Shown: positions 46,718 through 55,996, numbered from the stretch's first letter. The stretch is 64,000 nucleotides of DNA from Stigmatella aurantiaca DW4/3-1 (GCF_000165485.1 NC_014623.1:9442893-9506892); one strand, 5' to 3'. Translations and numbers: made by a program. Notes: generated from the sequence alone by a model not told the origin.

Positions 46718-47365
46718 ATGAGCAAGCCCTATCGCCGTCTCGACATCCACAATGCCGCGGTGCTGTTGGTGGACCATCAGGCAGGCCTGCTGTCGCTGGT
46801 CCGCGACTTCAACCCGGACCCGTTCAGGAACAACGTGCTCGCCCTGGCGGACCTGGCCGCCTACTTCAAGCTTCCGGTGGTGCTGACGACCAGCTTCGAG
46901 GAAGGGCCCAATGGGCCGCTCATGCCCGAGCTGCGGGAGAAGTTCCCGGACGCGCCCTTCATCCCCCGCCCGGGCCAGATCAATGCCTGGGACAACGAGG
47001 ACTTCGTCAAGGCGGTGAAGGCCACCGGCCGCAAGCAGCTCATCCTCGCGGGCGTCGTGACCGAGGTGTGCGTGGCGTTCCCGGCGCTGTCGGCCGTGGA
47101 GGAGGACTTCGAGGTGTTCGTCGTGACGGATGCTTCCGGCACGTTCAATGAAGTGTCACGCCACGCCTCGTGGGACCGGATGTCCCAGGCCGGAGCACAG
47201 CTCATGACGTGGTTCGCCGTCGCCGCGGAGTTGCACCGCGACTGGCGCCGGGACGTCGAGGGGCTGGGAGCGCTGTTCTCCAACCACATCCCCGACTACC
47301 GAAACCTCATCACCAGCTACAACACGTTCAAGGCCCCCAAGCCCCAACCGAAGGCAGCACCGTAA
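46718..47365 (+). CDS. Isochorismatase-family (YcaC-like) cysteine hydrolase
   Basis: The 215-residue enzyme has the cysteine-hydrolase triad: Asp in LLVDHQAG (D19), Lys in ATGRKQLILAG (K106) and Cys in VVTEVCVAFPALSA (C118). The non-prolyl cis-peptide region GVVTEV is present. YcaC-like members hydrolyse amides or related small molecules, usually as cytoplasmic multimers, but natural substrates are mostly unknown. AGAGGA precedes ATG 46718. It is divergent from the C39-like peptidase and convergent with the RHS immunity gene. Confidence 0.85.
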   Translation: MSKPYRRLDIHNAAVLLVDHQAGLLSLVRDFNPDPFRNNVLALADLAAYFKLPVVLTTSFEEGPNGPLMPELREKFPDAPFIPRPGQINAWDNEDFVKAVKATGRKQLILAGVVTEVCVAFPALSAVEEDFEVFVVTDASGTFNEVSRHASWDRMSQAGAQLMTWFAVAAELHRDWRRDVEGLGALFSNHIPDYRNLITSYNTFKAPKPQPKAAP

Positions 47366-47381
47366 GGCCTCGACTTGAACG

Positions 47382-48005
47382 TCATGTCCCGCCCAACGCC
47401 TTGGGGGCTGTCGCCATCAAGTATGTTTCGCCATCGAAGGCAGGAATAAACGCCAAGACATACCGGGCCATCACGCCTTCTATCTCTGCCTCGCCTGCCT
47501 TCTCCAAATACGGTATCTGCTCGGCTCCCAAATCTACCACACAGCCGAAGCCAGGCGGATTGCCTGACAGCCGCCGTATCGCGCGCTCAGCATCCCCCGT
47601 ACCAAACTCCGGAAGACCAACCGCGTGAAAAACCTGCCCCCCTCTGGTGCGCGCGAAGGGATACCGCGCCCAAAACGGGTCGCCAGGTGCCGCCAGTGAA
47701 TCCTCAATCAGGCATACCAAATTGCCAGAATTCCCTCTGAGGCTCGCCAAGCTCCTCAGGAGGCACTGGAAAGACTTCTCGACAATACCATCACCCAGGC
47801 CTCCCATAGAGCACGAAAGATCGAGCCCCTTCCCAGAACGGGGAAGCAACACGGAAAGACCAGATTCCGGTCTCTCCCAAATCTTGGCAAAAGCCTCCGA
47901 AAAAGAACCTCCATTCAAGAGCGAATCACCAAAAAACTCATGACACGTTCCTGGCACAGGGAACCACAAGAGCTTTTCACTGCTACTTTGGGTGAACAGT
48001 CCCAT
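47382..48005 (-). CDS. Putative immunity protein of the RHS toxin
   Basis: The 207-residue protein follows the toxin-tail frame and its ATG (48005) overlaps the last 23 bases of it, the usual toxin-immunity arrangement. It is a soluble alpha/beta protein: KLLWFPVPGTCHEFFGDSLL, then DLSCSMGGLGDGIVEKSFQC and YLEKAGEAEIEGVMARYV. GC content is lower than in neighbouring genes. I do not recognise an immunity family. An ATG at 48032 is an alternative start. If the toxin is dead, this gene may persist as protection against kin. Confidence 0.6.
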   Translation of the reverse strand: MGLFTQSSSEKLLWFPVPGTCHEFFGDSLLNGGSFSEAFAKIWERPESGLSVLLPRSGKGLDLSCSMGGLGDGIVEKSFQCLLRSLASLRGNSGNLVCLIEDSLAAPGDPFWARYPFARTRGGQVFHAVGLPEFGTGDAERAIRRLSGNPPGFGCVVDLGAEQIPYLEKAGEAEIEGVMARYVLAFIPAFDGETYLMATAPKALGGT

Positions 48006-48840
48006 CTGGGTGAATCCTCCATGCGTTGCCATTCTTATCTTTCCAATCCCAATGCGGGCCAATTGGATCAGGGTGATGCAAATCCGGGTAAAGCGATTCC
48101 CCAGTGCTCGGGTTTGTCCACGCCCCTCGTTTACCGCCAGGGGGGCGTCCTTCCCTCGCCACTCCCAACCTTCTCCTGGACACGCAGCGGGATCATTGCC
48201 TGGATACGGGGGAGGGCTCTCTGCCACATTTTGAGTTTCAGCTTCAGAGCAGAAAGCTCCAAAGTATTCGCATAGAAATCCAACACTGCCTGCCGCAGCA
48301 CCAGCCCCCCGCTGCACCAGCCGCTCCTCCTCCAGCTGTCAGAAGATTACAGTACGCTGGATTCCTGGCACATATAGCTGTCATCGAATCAACGGCCTGC
48401 AATCCGTTTTCATCCACAAAACCAAGCGGGTCATTCAGAGCATAGGCGTACGTAGGCACGCGCAACGCACGTCCAATCGCAGTGACGATATACCAGGGTT
48501 GATGAAGAAGCGGCTCAGCTTGCAGGTATCGTCCGATGCTTGGATCATAATAACGGTTCCAGTTCTCAAAGAGATCGGTCTCCTCATCGTAGTACTGCCC
48601 TGGGAAGCGCAACGGCGTCCAGAATGGCTGGGCTCCTGTCTGGAACCGCCGATACTCGTAGCCCGCTACGGTCACACCTTCGTAGTTGCACGTCATGGTG
48701 CAATCCAGCGTTCCATTCGCCTCCGGGCAGCAGTTCCCCGCGTTGGAGTTGAAGTGTACCGAGACGCGGTCATTCGACGGCTGCATCCACGCCGACCAGA
48801 TCTCCAGTAGCTTTTTCCGCTCGCAGAGGGCGATGTTCGG
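47983..48840 (-). pseudogene. RHS core with toxin tail (Ntox37-like), frameshifted
   Basis: Three frames join into one protein. The first has the RHS-associated core (FPGQYYDEETDLFENWNRYY, then DPSIGRYLQAEP and YAYALNDPLGFVDENGLQ). The second starts after a run of six G near 48306-48311 (GSVGFLCEYFGAFCSEAE to GEGWEWRGKDAP). The third starts after a run of six C near 48140-48145 and holds a toxin-like tail (TNPSTGESLYPDLHHPDPIG, then HWDWKDKNGNAWRIHPDG). One extra G and one lost C would explain both shifts. The large N-terminal RHS shell is absent. The tail resembles polymorphic toxin type 37. Confidence 0.65.
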
Positions 48841-48949
48841 TTAGAACACTGTCTTGACCGGGCGCCATCTGGACAGTCCCTAAATTCGTCTCTGCACAGC
48901 CCCCCCACCAGATGAGCGCACAAAACCCTACGACGCGTTTTTTCGACAT
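48770..48949 (-). CDS. 59-residue lipoprotein-like ORF, probably a truncated gene start
   Basis: ATG 48949 opens a frame with a lipoprotein signal (VVGFCALIWWGGC) and a short mature part (AETNLGTVQMAPGQDSVLTE) before a TGA. The RHS frame begins inside it near 48840 with PNIALCERKKLLEIWSAWMQ. It may be the N-terminus of an RHS-family lipoprotein joined out of frame to its distal part. It is unlikely to be functional alone. Confidence 0.4.
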   Translation of the reverse strand: MSKKRVVGFCALIWWGGCAETNLGTVQMAPGQDSVLTEHRPLRAEKATGDLVGVDAAVE

Positions 48950-49382
48950 GATAAGTCCCTACCAATGAAGCAACGGCAGGTCAGAAAAAGAGGCTCTGCT
49001 GCGATTGCAACCGAACCGTGGAATAGCCAGAGCTATAGCAACTCGCAAACCTTCAGCACAAGCTCGTTCCCAAGCTTGCATGGGTTCATCCCAGGATGGG
49101 AAATTTGAAGAGCCGCTCCTGCCGTGTCAATAGCGGACGGCGGGGGCAAACCTCGCCAGGATAAATACGGCGCGGCCAGCAGGTAATCCGGCACAGCGCT
49201 CTCTTGAAGTTTGTGAGGGTGTGAGGAATTCTCTGTCACCTGTAGGGCTTACGATTTTCTACCTTCCGAAACGCCTGCCGCACTCTTCCACTGCCGAACC
49301 TTGTCCTAAAAGAGCTGCCCGTTGGGCACCCCATTCTGCAAGCAAGGCTTCACAAATACCCTCCTAATCGCAGGATTCTCAC
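48950..49382. other. Lower-GC intergenic region, no gene seen
   Basis: This 433-base stretch contains short frames only. A segment with ATAGCGGACGGCGG near 49131 resembles sequence near 7453. It may be IS debris, but no inverted terminal repeat is visible. Confidence 0.35.
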
Positions 49383-49997
49383 TCACTGTTGCAGCCGATC
49401 CAGGGCCAGTTCCACAATCCCTAGCAGCTCTTGCTCGGTGGCGCCGTCCCGGGCCTGCACGGACATGCCTTGGATGATGGCGCCATAGAACCGGGCGAGC
49501 TCCGCGGCATCCATGGTTTCCGGTAGCTCTCCCTCCGCGATGGCCCGCTCGAAACGGGCCTGAAACAAGCCGAGCGCCTTCTTCCTGAGGTGGGCGACGT
49601 GCTCCGCCACGGGCTGGTTCTCCTCCGCGCAGGAGAGCACCGCCGTGGACACCATGCACCCCGCGGGATGAGCAGGGGCCGTGAACTGCTTCGCGGACTC
49701 CCTCAGCACCGAGGCCAGGGCCGTGCGAATCTTCGGCTCCTCCAGGAACCGAACGGTGGAGGCCCCCACCTCCGTCTGGTAGCGCGCCAGCGCCTCCCGG
49801 TACAGCGCCTCCTTGGAGTGGAAGGCCGTATAGAGGCTGGGTGCGGTGATGCCCATCGCCCGGGTGAGATCGGCGATCGAGGCCCCCTCGTAGCCATACC
49901 GCCAGAACACCTCCAGCGCCCGGGCCAGGGCTGCCTCCCGATCGAACTCCCGGGGTCTGCCCCGGGGCCGCCCCCCGGTCGAAGAAGTTTTTTTCAT
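49383..49997 (-). CDS. TetR/AcrR-family regulator
   Basis: From ATG 49997 the 204-residue protein has the TetR helix-turn-helix at residues 15-60 (ALEVFWRYGYEGASIADLTR, then MGITAPSLYTAFHSKEALYR). The C-terminal ligand domain holds Cys in AGCMVSTAVLSCAEEN, typical of YxaF/LmrA-like groups. It is divergent from the serine hydrolase gene with a 73-base gap holding a palindrome (50033-50056), so it probably represses both genes. The ligand is unknown. Confidence 0.9.
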   Translation of the reverse strand: MKKTSSTGGRPRGRPREFDREAALARALEVFWRYGYEGASIADLTRAMGITAPSLYTAFHSKEALYREALARYQTEVGASTVRFLEEPKIRTALASVLRESAKQFTAPAHPAGCMVSTAVLSCAEENQPVAEHVAHLRKKALGLFQARFERAIAEGELPETMDAAELARFYGAIIQGMSVQARDGATEQELLGIVELALDRLQQ

Positions 49998-50032
49998 AGT
50001 GATCGCTCTGAAATTCAACCCGCCTGCGCCTA

Positions 50033-50056
50033 TTTATGTATCGGTCATTACGTAAA
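50033..50056. promoter_or_regulatory. TetR operator-like palindrome
   Basis: TTTATGTA-N8-TACGTAAA is a dyad with seven of eight arm bases matching. It lies between the divergent tetR-like and serine hydrolase genes, 14 bases before the hydrolase ATG. Its AT-rich core stands out in this GC-rich window. Confidence 0.55.
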
Positions 50057-50070
50057 AAGAGCATAACCCG

Positions 50071-51276
50071 ATGCACACCCGAATTCGTCCCCTGCTCACC
50101 GTCCTCCTCTCCCTGGCCCTGGCCGGCTCCGCCGCCGCCGAGCAGCCCGCGTTGGTCACGCGGCTCGACCGCGTCATCGATCAGGCCCTCGCGGACCAGC
50201 GCATCGTCGGCACGGTGGTGCTGGTGGCCCAGGATGGAAAGGTCATCTACCACCGCGCCGCCGGGTACGCCGACCGGGAGGCGAAGCGCCCCATGCGGGA
50301 GGACACCCTCTTCCGGCTCGCCTCCATGACCAAGCCCATCGTCTCGGCGGCGGCGCTGTCACTCGTGGACCAAGGCCAACTGACCCTGGATGCGCCCATC
50401 ACCCGGTGGCTGCCCACCTTCCGCCCCAAGCTGGCGGACGGGCGCGAGCCCCCCATCACGGTCCGCCAGTTGCTGACCCACACCGCCGGGCTGGCCTATG
50501 GCTTCGGCGAGGCCGAGACCGATCCTTATCTCCAGGCGCACGTGTCGAACGGGCTGGAGCAACCTGGGTTGGACCTGGACGAGAACCTCCGGCGCATCGC
50601 CTCCGTGCCCCTGCTGTTCGAGCCGGGCACCCAGTGGAACTACTCCGTCGCCACGGACGTCCTGGGCGCGGTGCTCATTCGCGCCGGAGGAGCTCCCCTT
50701 CCCACCCTCGTCGAGCGGCTCATCACCCGCCCCCTGGGGCTGACCGACACCGCCTTCACCGTGAAAGCGCCCGCACGGCTCGCCGCGGCCTACACCGATG
50801 AGCGCCCTGCCCCGGCCCGCGTCGATGGCTACCGGCTCGTCCGCACGGAGACGATGAACCTGCGCGTGGATCCAAGCCGTGCCTTCCACCCCCAAGCGTT
50901 TCCCTCGGGCGGGGCCGGCATGATCGGCACCGCGAAGGACTTCCTGACGTTTCTGGAGGCGGTGCGCACAGGCACCCTCCCAGGCCTGAAGAAGGCCACC
51001 CTGGCCCAGATGACAACCAACCAAGTGGGCACCCTGCGGCAGCCCACCGACCCGGGCCGGGGCTTCACCTTCGGCGCCTCCGTGCTCGTTGATCCGGCGC
51101 GGGCCCACAGCCCCCAATCCCCGGGCACCTTCCACTGGGGGGGCGTTTACGGACACAGCTGGTTCGTCGACCCCGAGCGCCGCCTCACCGTCATCGCCCT
51201 CACCAACACCTTTCCCGAGGGCATGTCGGGCACCTTCCCCACGGCGGTGAGAGACGCTCTCTACGCGCCCCGTTAA
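50071..51276 (+). CDS. Exported beta-lactamase-family serine hydrolase (class C fold)
   Basis: The 401-residue protein has a signal peptide (LSLALAGSAAA/EQ) and the penicillin-binding/class C motifs: SMTK (S85, K88), YSV (Y191) and GGVYGHSW near residue 365 in place of KTG. Such proteins include esterases and D-aminopeptidases more often than true beta-lactamases. Its substrate is unknown, and it acts in the periplasm or outside. The adjacent TetR regulator and shared palindrome imply ligand-induced expression. Confidence 0.85.
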   Translation: MHTRIRPLLTVLLSLALAGSAAAEQPALVTRLDRVIDQALADQRIVGTVVLVAQDGKVIYHRAAGYADREAKRPMREDTLFRLASMTKPIVSAAALSLVDQGQLTLDAPITRWLPTFRPKLADGREPPITVRQLLTHTAGLAYGFGEAETDPYLQAHVSNGLEQPGLDLDENLRRIASVPLLFEPGTQWNYSVATDVLGAVLIRAGGAPLPTLVERLITRPLGLTDTAFTVKAPARLAAAYTDERPAPARVDGYRLVRTETMNLRVDPSRAFHPQAFPSGGAGMIGTAKDFLTFLEAVRTGTLPGLKKATLAQMTTNQVGTLRQPTDPGRGFTFGASVLVDPARAHSPQSPGTFHWGGVYGHSWFVDPERRLTVIALTNTFPEGMSGTFPTAVRDALYAPR

Positions 51277-51324
51277 CGCGTTGCATCGTGAAGACACACC
51301 CCGCGGGTAACGCACCGCATCGTG
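51274..51324. repeat. 17-bp imperfect direct repeat after the hydrolase gene
   Basis: TAACGCGTTGCATCGTG at 51274-51290 and TAACGCACCGCATCGTG at 51308-51324 differ at three positions and are spaced 34 bases start to start. The first includes the stop codon of the hydrolase gene. Between here and 51486 I see no gene and no clear amylase promoter. Confidence 0.45.
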
Positions 51325-51486
51325 TCTGATGTTTCACGCTCAGCGCCCTTTCCGGGAATTTATTGAGGTCCCCACTATCGGACAGACTACATTCCCCGTC
51401 GCCCACTTTCCTGGAAAGGGATTCGGCTACTCCAGGGCTGTGAACGCTCACAGCGTGGCACCCACCCGGAACACAAGGCAGAGGGA

Positions 51487-53529
51487 ATGCTCGCTCAATC
51501 AATCAGGCGCGGTGGAGGACTGCTCGCCCTGGCAGGCTCGTTGTGGCTCGGCATGCCAGGGGAGGCTCAGGCACAAACCTATGTCCACCTGTTCGAGTGG
51601 AGATGGGCAGATGTCGCCAAGGAATGCGAGACATTCCTGGGGCCCAAGGGCTACACCGCCGTCCAGGTCTCTCCGCCCAACGAGCACATCTCGGGCGGGG
51701 AGTGGTGGGCGCGCTATCAGCCGGTGAGCTACAAGCTGGACAGCCGCGGGGGCACCCGGGCGCAGTTCATCGACATGGTCCAGCGCTGCAACGCGGCAGG
51801 CGTCGCCATCTACGCGGACCTGGTCATCAACCACACCGCCGCCGGGAGCGGGGGGACTGGCTCCGGAGGCTCCACCTGGAGCAACCGGCGCCACCCGATG
51901 TTCAGCCCCCAGGACTACCACTCGCCCATCTGCACCATCAGCAACTACCAGGATGCCTGGAACGTGCAGAATTGCGATCTCGTGGGCCTGCCGGACCTGA
52001 ACACCGGCGCGAGCTACGTGCAGCAGACGATCGCCAACTACGTCAATGACCTGACCTCCATTGGCGTGAAGGGCTACCGCATTGACGCCGCCAAGCACAT
52101 GAGCTCCGGGGACATCTCGGGCATCAAGGGCCGGTTCACCGGCTCGCCCTACATCTTCCAGGAGGTGATTGATCTGGGCGGCGAGGCGGTGACGGCCAGC
52201 CAGTACTTCGGCAATGGGGCGGTGACGGAGTTCAAGTACAGCGCCAACATTGGCACCCAGTTCAAGACGGGCCAGCTCAAGAACCTGAATGCCTTTGGCG
52301 AGAGCTGGGGCTTCATGGCCAGCGACCGGGCGGTGGTGTTCACCGACAACCACGACAACCAGCGGGGCCATGGCGCGGGCGGCGCCAACGTCCTGACCTA
52401 CAAGGACGGCAACCTCTACACGCTGGCCAACGTCTTCATGCTGGGCTGGCCGTATGGGTACCCCCAGGTCATGTCCAGCTATGCCTTCACCAACACGGAT
52501 GCGGGGCCTCCGGGCGGCAGCGTCCACAACGGCTCGAACGTCGACTGCTTCGGCAGCGCCTGGCAGTGCGAGCACCGCTGGCGGCCCATCGCCAACATGG
52601 TGACCTTCCGGAAGACGACCCAGGGCGCGGCCGTGTCGCGGTGGTGGGACAACGGCAACAACCAGGTGGCCTTCGCGCGCACCGGCAAGGGTTTCGTGGT
52701 CATCAACCGCGAGGGCGGCACGCTCAGCCGCTCCTTCGCCACGGGCCTGCCCGCTGGCACCTACTGCAACATCATCACCGGTGACTTCGCCAATGGCACG
52801 TGCTCGGGGAGCACCCTCACGGTGGATGCGGCCGGCAACGCGTCCTTCAGCGTGCCGGGCATGACGGCGGCCGCCATCCACATCAACGCCAAGGGCAGCA
52901 GCGGAGGCGGAGGGGGTGGCTACACCAAGAACTATCCCCAGGTGTACTTCCGGGGCACCCCCAACAACTGGGGGGTCACGGCCATGACGCTGGTGGCCAA
53001 CAACACCTGGAGGACCACGGCCACCTTCGGGAGCACCACCACCGAGCGATTCAAGTTCGACATCTACGGGGACTGGACGGTGAACTTCGGCGATACCCAG
53101 AGGGACGGCATCGCAGAGAGCGGCGGCGGCGACATCCCCATCCCCCAGGCGGGCACCTACACCCTCACCTTCAATGACAGCACCCTCGCCTACACCGCGC
53201 AGCGCGACTCCGGAGGAGGTGGCGGAGGCACCGTGGCCGTCACCTTCACCTGCAACAACGGGCAGACCGTGGCGGGCCAGAGCGTCTACGTGGTGGGCAG
53301 CCTCGCTGCGCTGGGCACCTGGGCGCCCGCGAGCGCCATCAAGCTCACGCCGTCGAGCTATCCCACGTGGACCGGCACCGTCACCTTGCCGGCGAGCACG
53401 GGCCTTGAGTGGAAGTGCCTCAAGCGCAACGAGACCGATGCAACCCAGGGCGTTCAGTGGCAGGGGGGTGGCAACAACGCGCTCACCACCCCGGCCTCGG
53501 GAACGGCCTCCGCCTCGGCCAGCTTCTAG
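51487..53529 (+). CDS. Secreted GH13 alpha-amylase with two starch-binding modules
   Basis: The 680-residue enzyme hydrolyses alpha-1,4-glucans outside the cell. It has a signal peptide (cleavage about GEAQA/QT), a GH13 barrel with ADLVINH, nucleophile in GYRIDAAKHM (D200), acid/base in IFQEVIDLG (E226) and third acid in TDNHDNQRGHG (D290). A C-domain extends to about 470. A Gly-rich linker leads to a module of about 95 residues (YPQVYFRGTPNNWG), and a second Gly linker leads to a CBM20-like domain (YVVGSLAALGTWAPASAIKL, then WKCLKRNETD). Both modules probably bind starch granules. The early Cys pairs are typical of secreted amylases. Confidence 0.93.
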   Translation: MLAQSIRRGGGLLALAGSLWLGMPGEAQAQTYVHLFEWRWADVAKECETFLGPKGYTAVQVSPPNEHISGGEWWARYQPVSYKLDSRGGTRAQFIDMVQRCNAAGVAIYADLVINHTAAGSGGTGSGGSTWSNRRHPMFSPQDYHSPICTISNYQDAWNVQNCDLVGLPDLNTGASYVQQTIANYVNDLTSIGVKGYRIDAAKHMSSGDISGIKGRFTGSPYIFQEVIDLGGEAVTASQYFGNGAVTEFKYSANIGTQFKTGQLKNLNAFGESWGFMASDRAVVFTDNHDNQRGHGAGGANVLTYKDGNLYTLANVFMLGWPYGYPQVMSSYAFTNTDAGPPGGSVHNGSNVDCFGSAWQCEHRWRPIANMVTFRKTTQGAAVSRWWDNGNNQVAFARTGKGFVVINREGGTLSRSFATGLPAGTYCNIITGDFANGTCSGSTLTVDAAGNASFSVPGMTAAAIHINAKGSSGGGGGGYTKNYPQVYFRGTPNNWGVTAMTLVANNTWRTTATFGSTTTERFKFDIYGDWTVNFGDTQRDGIAESGGGDIPIPQAGTYTLTFNDSTLAYTAQRDSGGGGGGTVAVTFTCNNGQTVAGQSVYVVGSLAALGTWAPASAIKLTPSSYPTWTGTVTLPASTGLEWKCLKRNETDATQGVQWQGGGNNALTTPASGTASASASF

Positions 53530-53566
53530 GCCACCGGTCCCGGAATGGGCTCCTGACGAATGCGGC

Positions 53567-55264
53567 TCAAGGCTGCGTCAGCCGCAGCGGCTGACGCTCC
53601 AGCGCTGTCGCGAAGCCATCTTGGCGCGAGTCCCTCACACACACCGGTAAACCCTCCAGCACACCGCAGCGCGCACCGGACTGGAGAAACAGCGTGAGGT
53701 GCTCGGGATTCACCACGTACACCGTCTCGGCATCCACCCCGCCGGAGGGCAGGGCTGCTCGGCAGTCCTCCACCGCCTGGGGAGGCACCCGGGCCGCATT
53801 CCCACTGTTGAAGGTGAGCCCCTCCCGGTACGCCAGATAGGACAGCTTGTTCACCAAGTGCTCGTCATAGCGGCACAACCACTGAATCTGGGGAGGGAAG
53901 AGGGCGAGGTGACGGTAGTGCCCCTTCATCTCCTTCCACTCGGGAGCCTGGAGACGGTGGAACGCCACCGGCCAGCGCAGGGAGCTCCGATCGGCACGCC
54001 ACTCATACGCTTGCACCGCCAGGGCCAGCCCCAACCCCACGCCGCTCACCCAGGGCCGGTCGCGCCACAGCCTCACCACCAGGAGCAGAGCTCCCCCCAC
54101 CAGCAGGTAGTGCAGCGGCCAGATGAATCGCCCTGATGCGCGAAACGCCGCCGTCTGCGCGGCGAACGGCGCATAGAGCGCGCTCAGGTCCACCACTTGC
54201 CGGCCCTGCCAGGCCACCCGCCAGGACAGCGCATACACCGCCATCAGCAACACCACCGCCAACGCTGGCAGCCCCCGCCGCCAGGAGAGCGCCCGCGCCA
54301 CCCGCCAGCGCGCCGCCACGCTGGCCACGGCCAAGGCTCCCAGGAGCATCGCCCCCAGCCCCAGGTAGCCGAATCCCTCTCCCTGCCGGGGCCTCGCGGG
54401 CAGCTCCGGCATCACCCGGGACCAGCCCATGGGGTTGACCAGCGTCACCAGGTCCGACGAGAAATCGCCAAACCCTTCCGCTCCCAGCCCAGGCCCTCCG
54501 AGGTAGCCAAAGAGCAGGAAGAGGAGGCCATCCAGCAGGGCGATGCCTCCCACCGCGGCCAGGGCGCGCCCCCCGCCGAGCCGCCGGGATCGTGCCACCC
54601 GCACCGCCAGCGCCGCCGTCAGCGGCAAGAGCATCGCAACCCAATAGGGATGCACCCCCGCGGCCACACCGTTGAAGAGTGCCGCCAGCGCCAGGCTTCG
54701 CCACGCGGTGCGCTCGTCCGGAATGTCTCGCAGGTTGAGCCAGAGCATCGCCAGCAGCAACCAGTGCGCGCACAAGGCAGGGTGGCCGAAGCGGGCCGCC
54801 AGGACTGGGGCCAAGGCCAGCAACACGCCCCCCAGCACCCGGGGCACCGCGCGCGCCGATGCCACCGCCACCAGCCGGGAGCCGAAGTAACCCATCAGCG
54901 CATAGCACAGCGCCAACCACGCGCCGGTGTATTGGAAATTTACCGGCAGCCACCCCGAGAAGGGCTTGAGCCCCACCGCCACCCAGGGAATGCCGTCCGT
55001 GAGCGACACCCGCGTTCCATAGGGGTGGAAGAGGTTGGGCATGTCGCCCAGGGGCAACCCCCACGGGGCCTGGCGCAGAAAGAGCCAGCCAAAGAGGTTC
55101 ATGGCCCAGTCGCCCTGCGTCAGCCAGTCAATGCGCGTGGGCGACAGCACCGCCCCACCGCCCAGCCACAGGAACCACCCCAGCCCGCCCAGGGCGGCGA
55201 GCCACCCGGGCAGGCGGTCGAGCAACACGGAGCCTTCGTCACGGCTTACGGACTTCGGGAGCAT
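53567..55264 (-). CDS. Polytopic membrane protein, DUF6311/GT-C-like
   Basis: From ATG 55264 the 565-residue protein has about ten transmembrane helices in its first 400 residues. Its first loop (MPNLFHPYGTRVSLTDGIPW) resembles DUF6311 and GT-C-type glycosyltransferases. The C-terminal 150 residues form a soluble domain with paired Cys. A role in transferring sugars from polyprenol carriers is plausible but unproven. It is convergent with the amylase gene and downstream of the pirin gene (36-base gap), perhaps reading through from it. Confidence 0.65.
   Translation of the reverse strand: MLPKSVSRDEGSVLLDRLPGWLAALGGLGWFLWLGGGAVLSPTRIDWLTQGDWAMNLFGWLFLRQAPWGLPLGDMPNLFHPYGTRVSLTDGIPWVAVGLKPFSGWLPVNFQYTGAWLALCYALMGYFGSRLVAVASARAVPRVLGGVLLALAPVLAARFGHPALCAHWLLLAMLWLNLRDIPDERTAWRSLALAALFNGVAAGVHPYWVAMLLPLTAALAVRVARSRRLGGGRALAAVGGIALLDGLLFLLFGYLGGPGLGAEGFGDFSSDLVTLVNPMGWSRVMPELPARPRQGEGFGYLGLGAMLLGALAVASVAARWRVARALSWRRGLPALAVVLLMAVYALSWRVAWQGRQVVDLSALYAPFAAQTAAFRASGRFIWPLHYLLVGGALLLVVRLWRDRPWVSGVGLGLALAVQAYEWRADRSSLRWPVAFHRLQAPEWKEMKGHYRHLALFPPQIQWLCRYDEHLVNKLSYLAYREGLTFNSGNAARVPPQAVEDCRAALPSGGVDAETVYVVNPEHLTLFLQSGARCGVLEGLPVCVRDSRQDGFATALERQPLRLTQP
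53575..53597. terminator. Perfect inverted repeat between convergent genes
   Basis: GCGTCAGCCGC and GCGGCTGACGC flank a single base, inside the last codons of the membrane-protein gene and just after the amylase stop. It may stop transcription from both sides. No T-run follows. Confidence 0.45.
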
Positions 55265-55300
55265 GGCACCTCGTCCAACACGAGAGCCCAATCTCCGCGC

Positions 55301-55996
55301 TCAGGCCAGATCGAAAAGCAGCGCCTCGACGGGCTCGGTGGCGGAGAGCACCAACCGGGACTCCTCGGACACCGCCACCCCATCGCCCGCGCTCACCGCC
55401 ACGCCGTTGAGCGTCCCCTTCCCACGCGCCATCTGCAGCCACGCGTGCCGGCCCGGGGCCAGCGTGTACTCGGTCTGCTCCCCCTGACCCAGCAGGGTGC
55501 TGTACAGCCGCAGGTCCTGGTTCACCTTCAGCGAGCCGTCCTTCCCCTCCGGGGACACCACCAGCCGGAACCGCCCCTGGCGCTCCTGCTCCGGGAAGGC
55601 CTTCTGCTCGTAGCTCGGCGTCAACCCCGTGCGCTCGGGGAGAACCCAGATCTGCAGCAGGTGCAATTCCTCTCCCGTCGGGTTCTGCTCGCTGTGCCGC
55701 ACGCCCGTGCCCGCCGTCATCCGCTGCATCTCCCCCGCGCGCAGGATGCCCACCGAGCCCATGCTGTCCCGGTGCTCGACGGCGCCCGAGAGCACATAGG
55801 TGATGATCTCCATGTCCTGGTGGGGGTGGGTGCCAAAGCCTCGGCGGGGCGCCACGCGGTCCTCGTTGATGACGCGCAGCGCGCGGAAGTTCATGTGCGC
55901 CGGGTCGTAGTAACCCGCGAACGAGAACGTATGGTGGGCATCCAGCCAGCCATGGTTCGCATGGCCACGCTGATTCGACGGTCGAACGGTCAACAT
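55301..55996 (-). CDS. Pirin-family bicupin
   Basis: The 231-residue protein matches the pirin/YhhW group: HHTFSFAGYYDP, then GFGTHPHQDMEIITYVLSG with metal ligands H57 and H59, and TAGTGVRHSEQNP with H101 and E103. Members bind iron, and some show quercetin 2,3-dioxygenase activity while others act in redox sensing. The cytoplasmic enzyme's natural substrate is unclear. A GTTCCA-N4-TGGAAC palindrome lies 87 bases upstream, the same as at the LysR/YceI promoter, so LysR control is likely. Confidence 0.9.
   Translation of the reverse strand: MLTVRPSNQRGHANHGWLDAHHTFSFAGYYDPAHMNFRALRVINEDRVAPRRGFGTHPHQDMEIITYVLSGAVEHRDSMGSVGILRAGEMQRMTAGTGVRHSEQNPTGEELHLLQIWVLPERTGLTPSYEQKAFPEQERQGRFRLVVSPEGKDGSLKVNQDLRLYSTLLGQGEQTEYTLAPGRHAWLQMARGKGTLNGVAVSAGDGVAVSEESRLVLSATEPVEALLFDLA

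Noticed and set aside
50071-51276. True beta-lactamase conferring resistance
   Set aside because: SxxK and the Tyr motif are present, but the third motif is not KTG and no ampR-type regulator is near. The general serine hydrolase call is safer.
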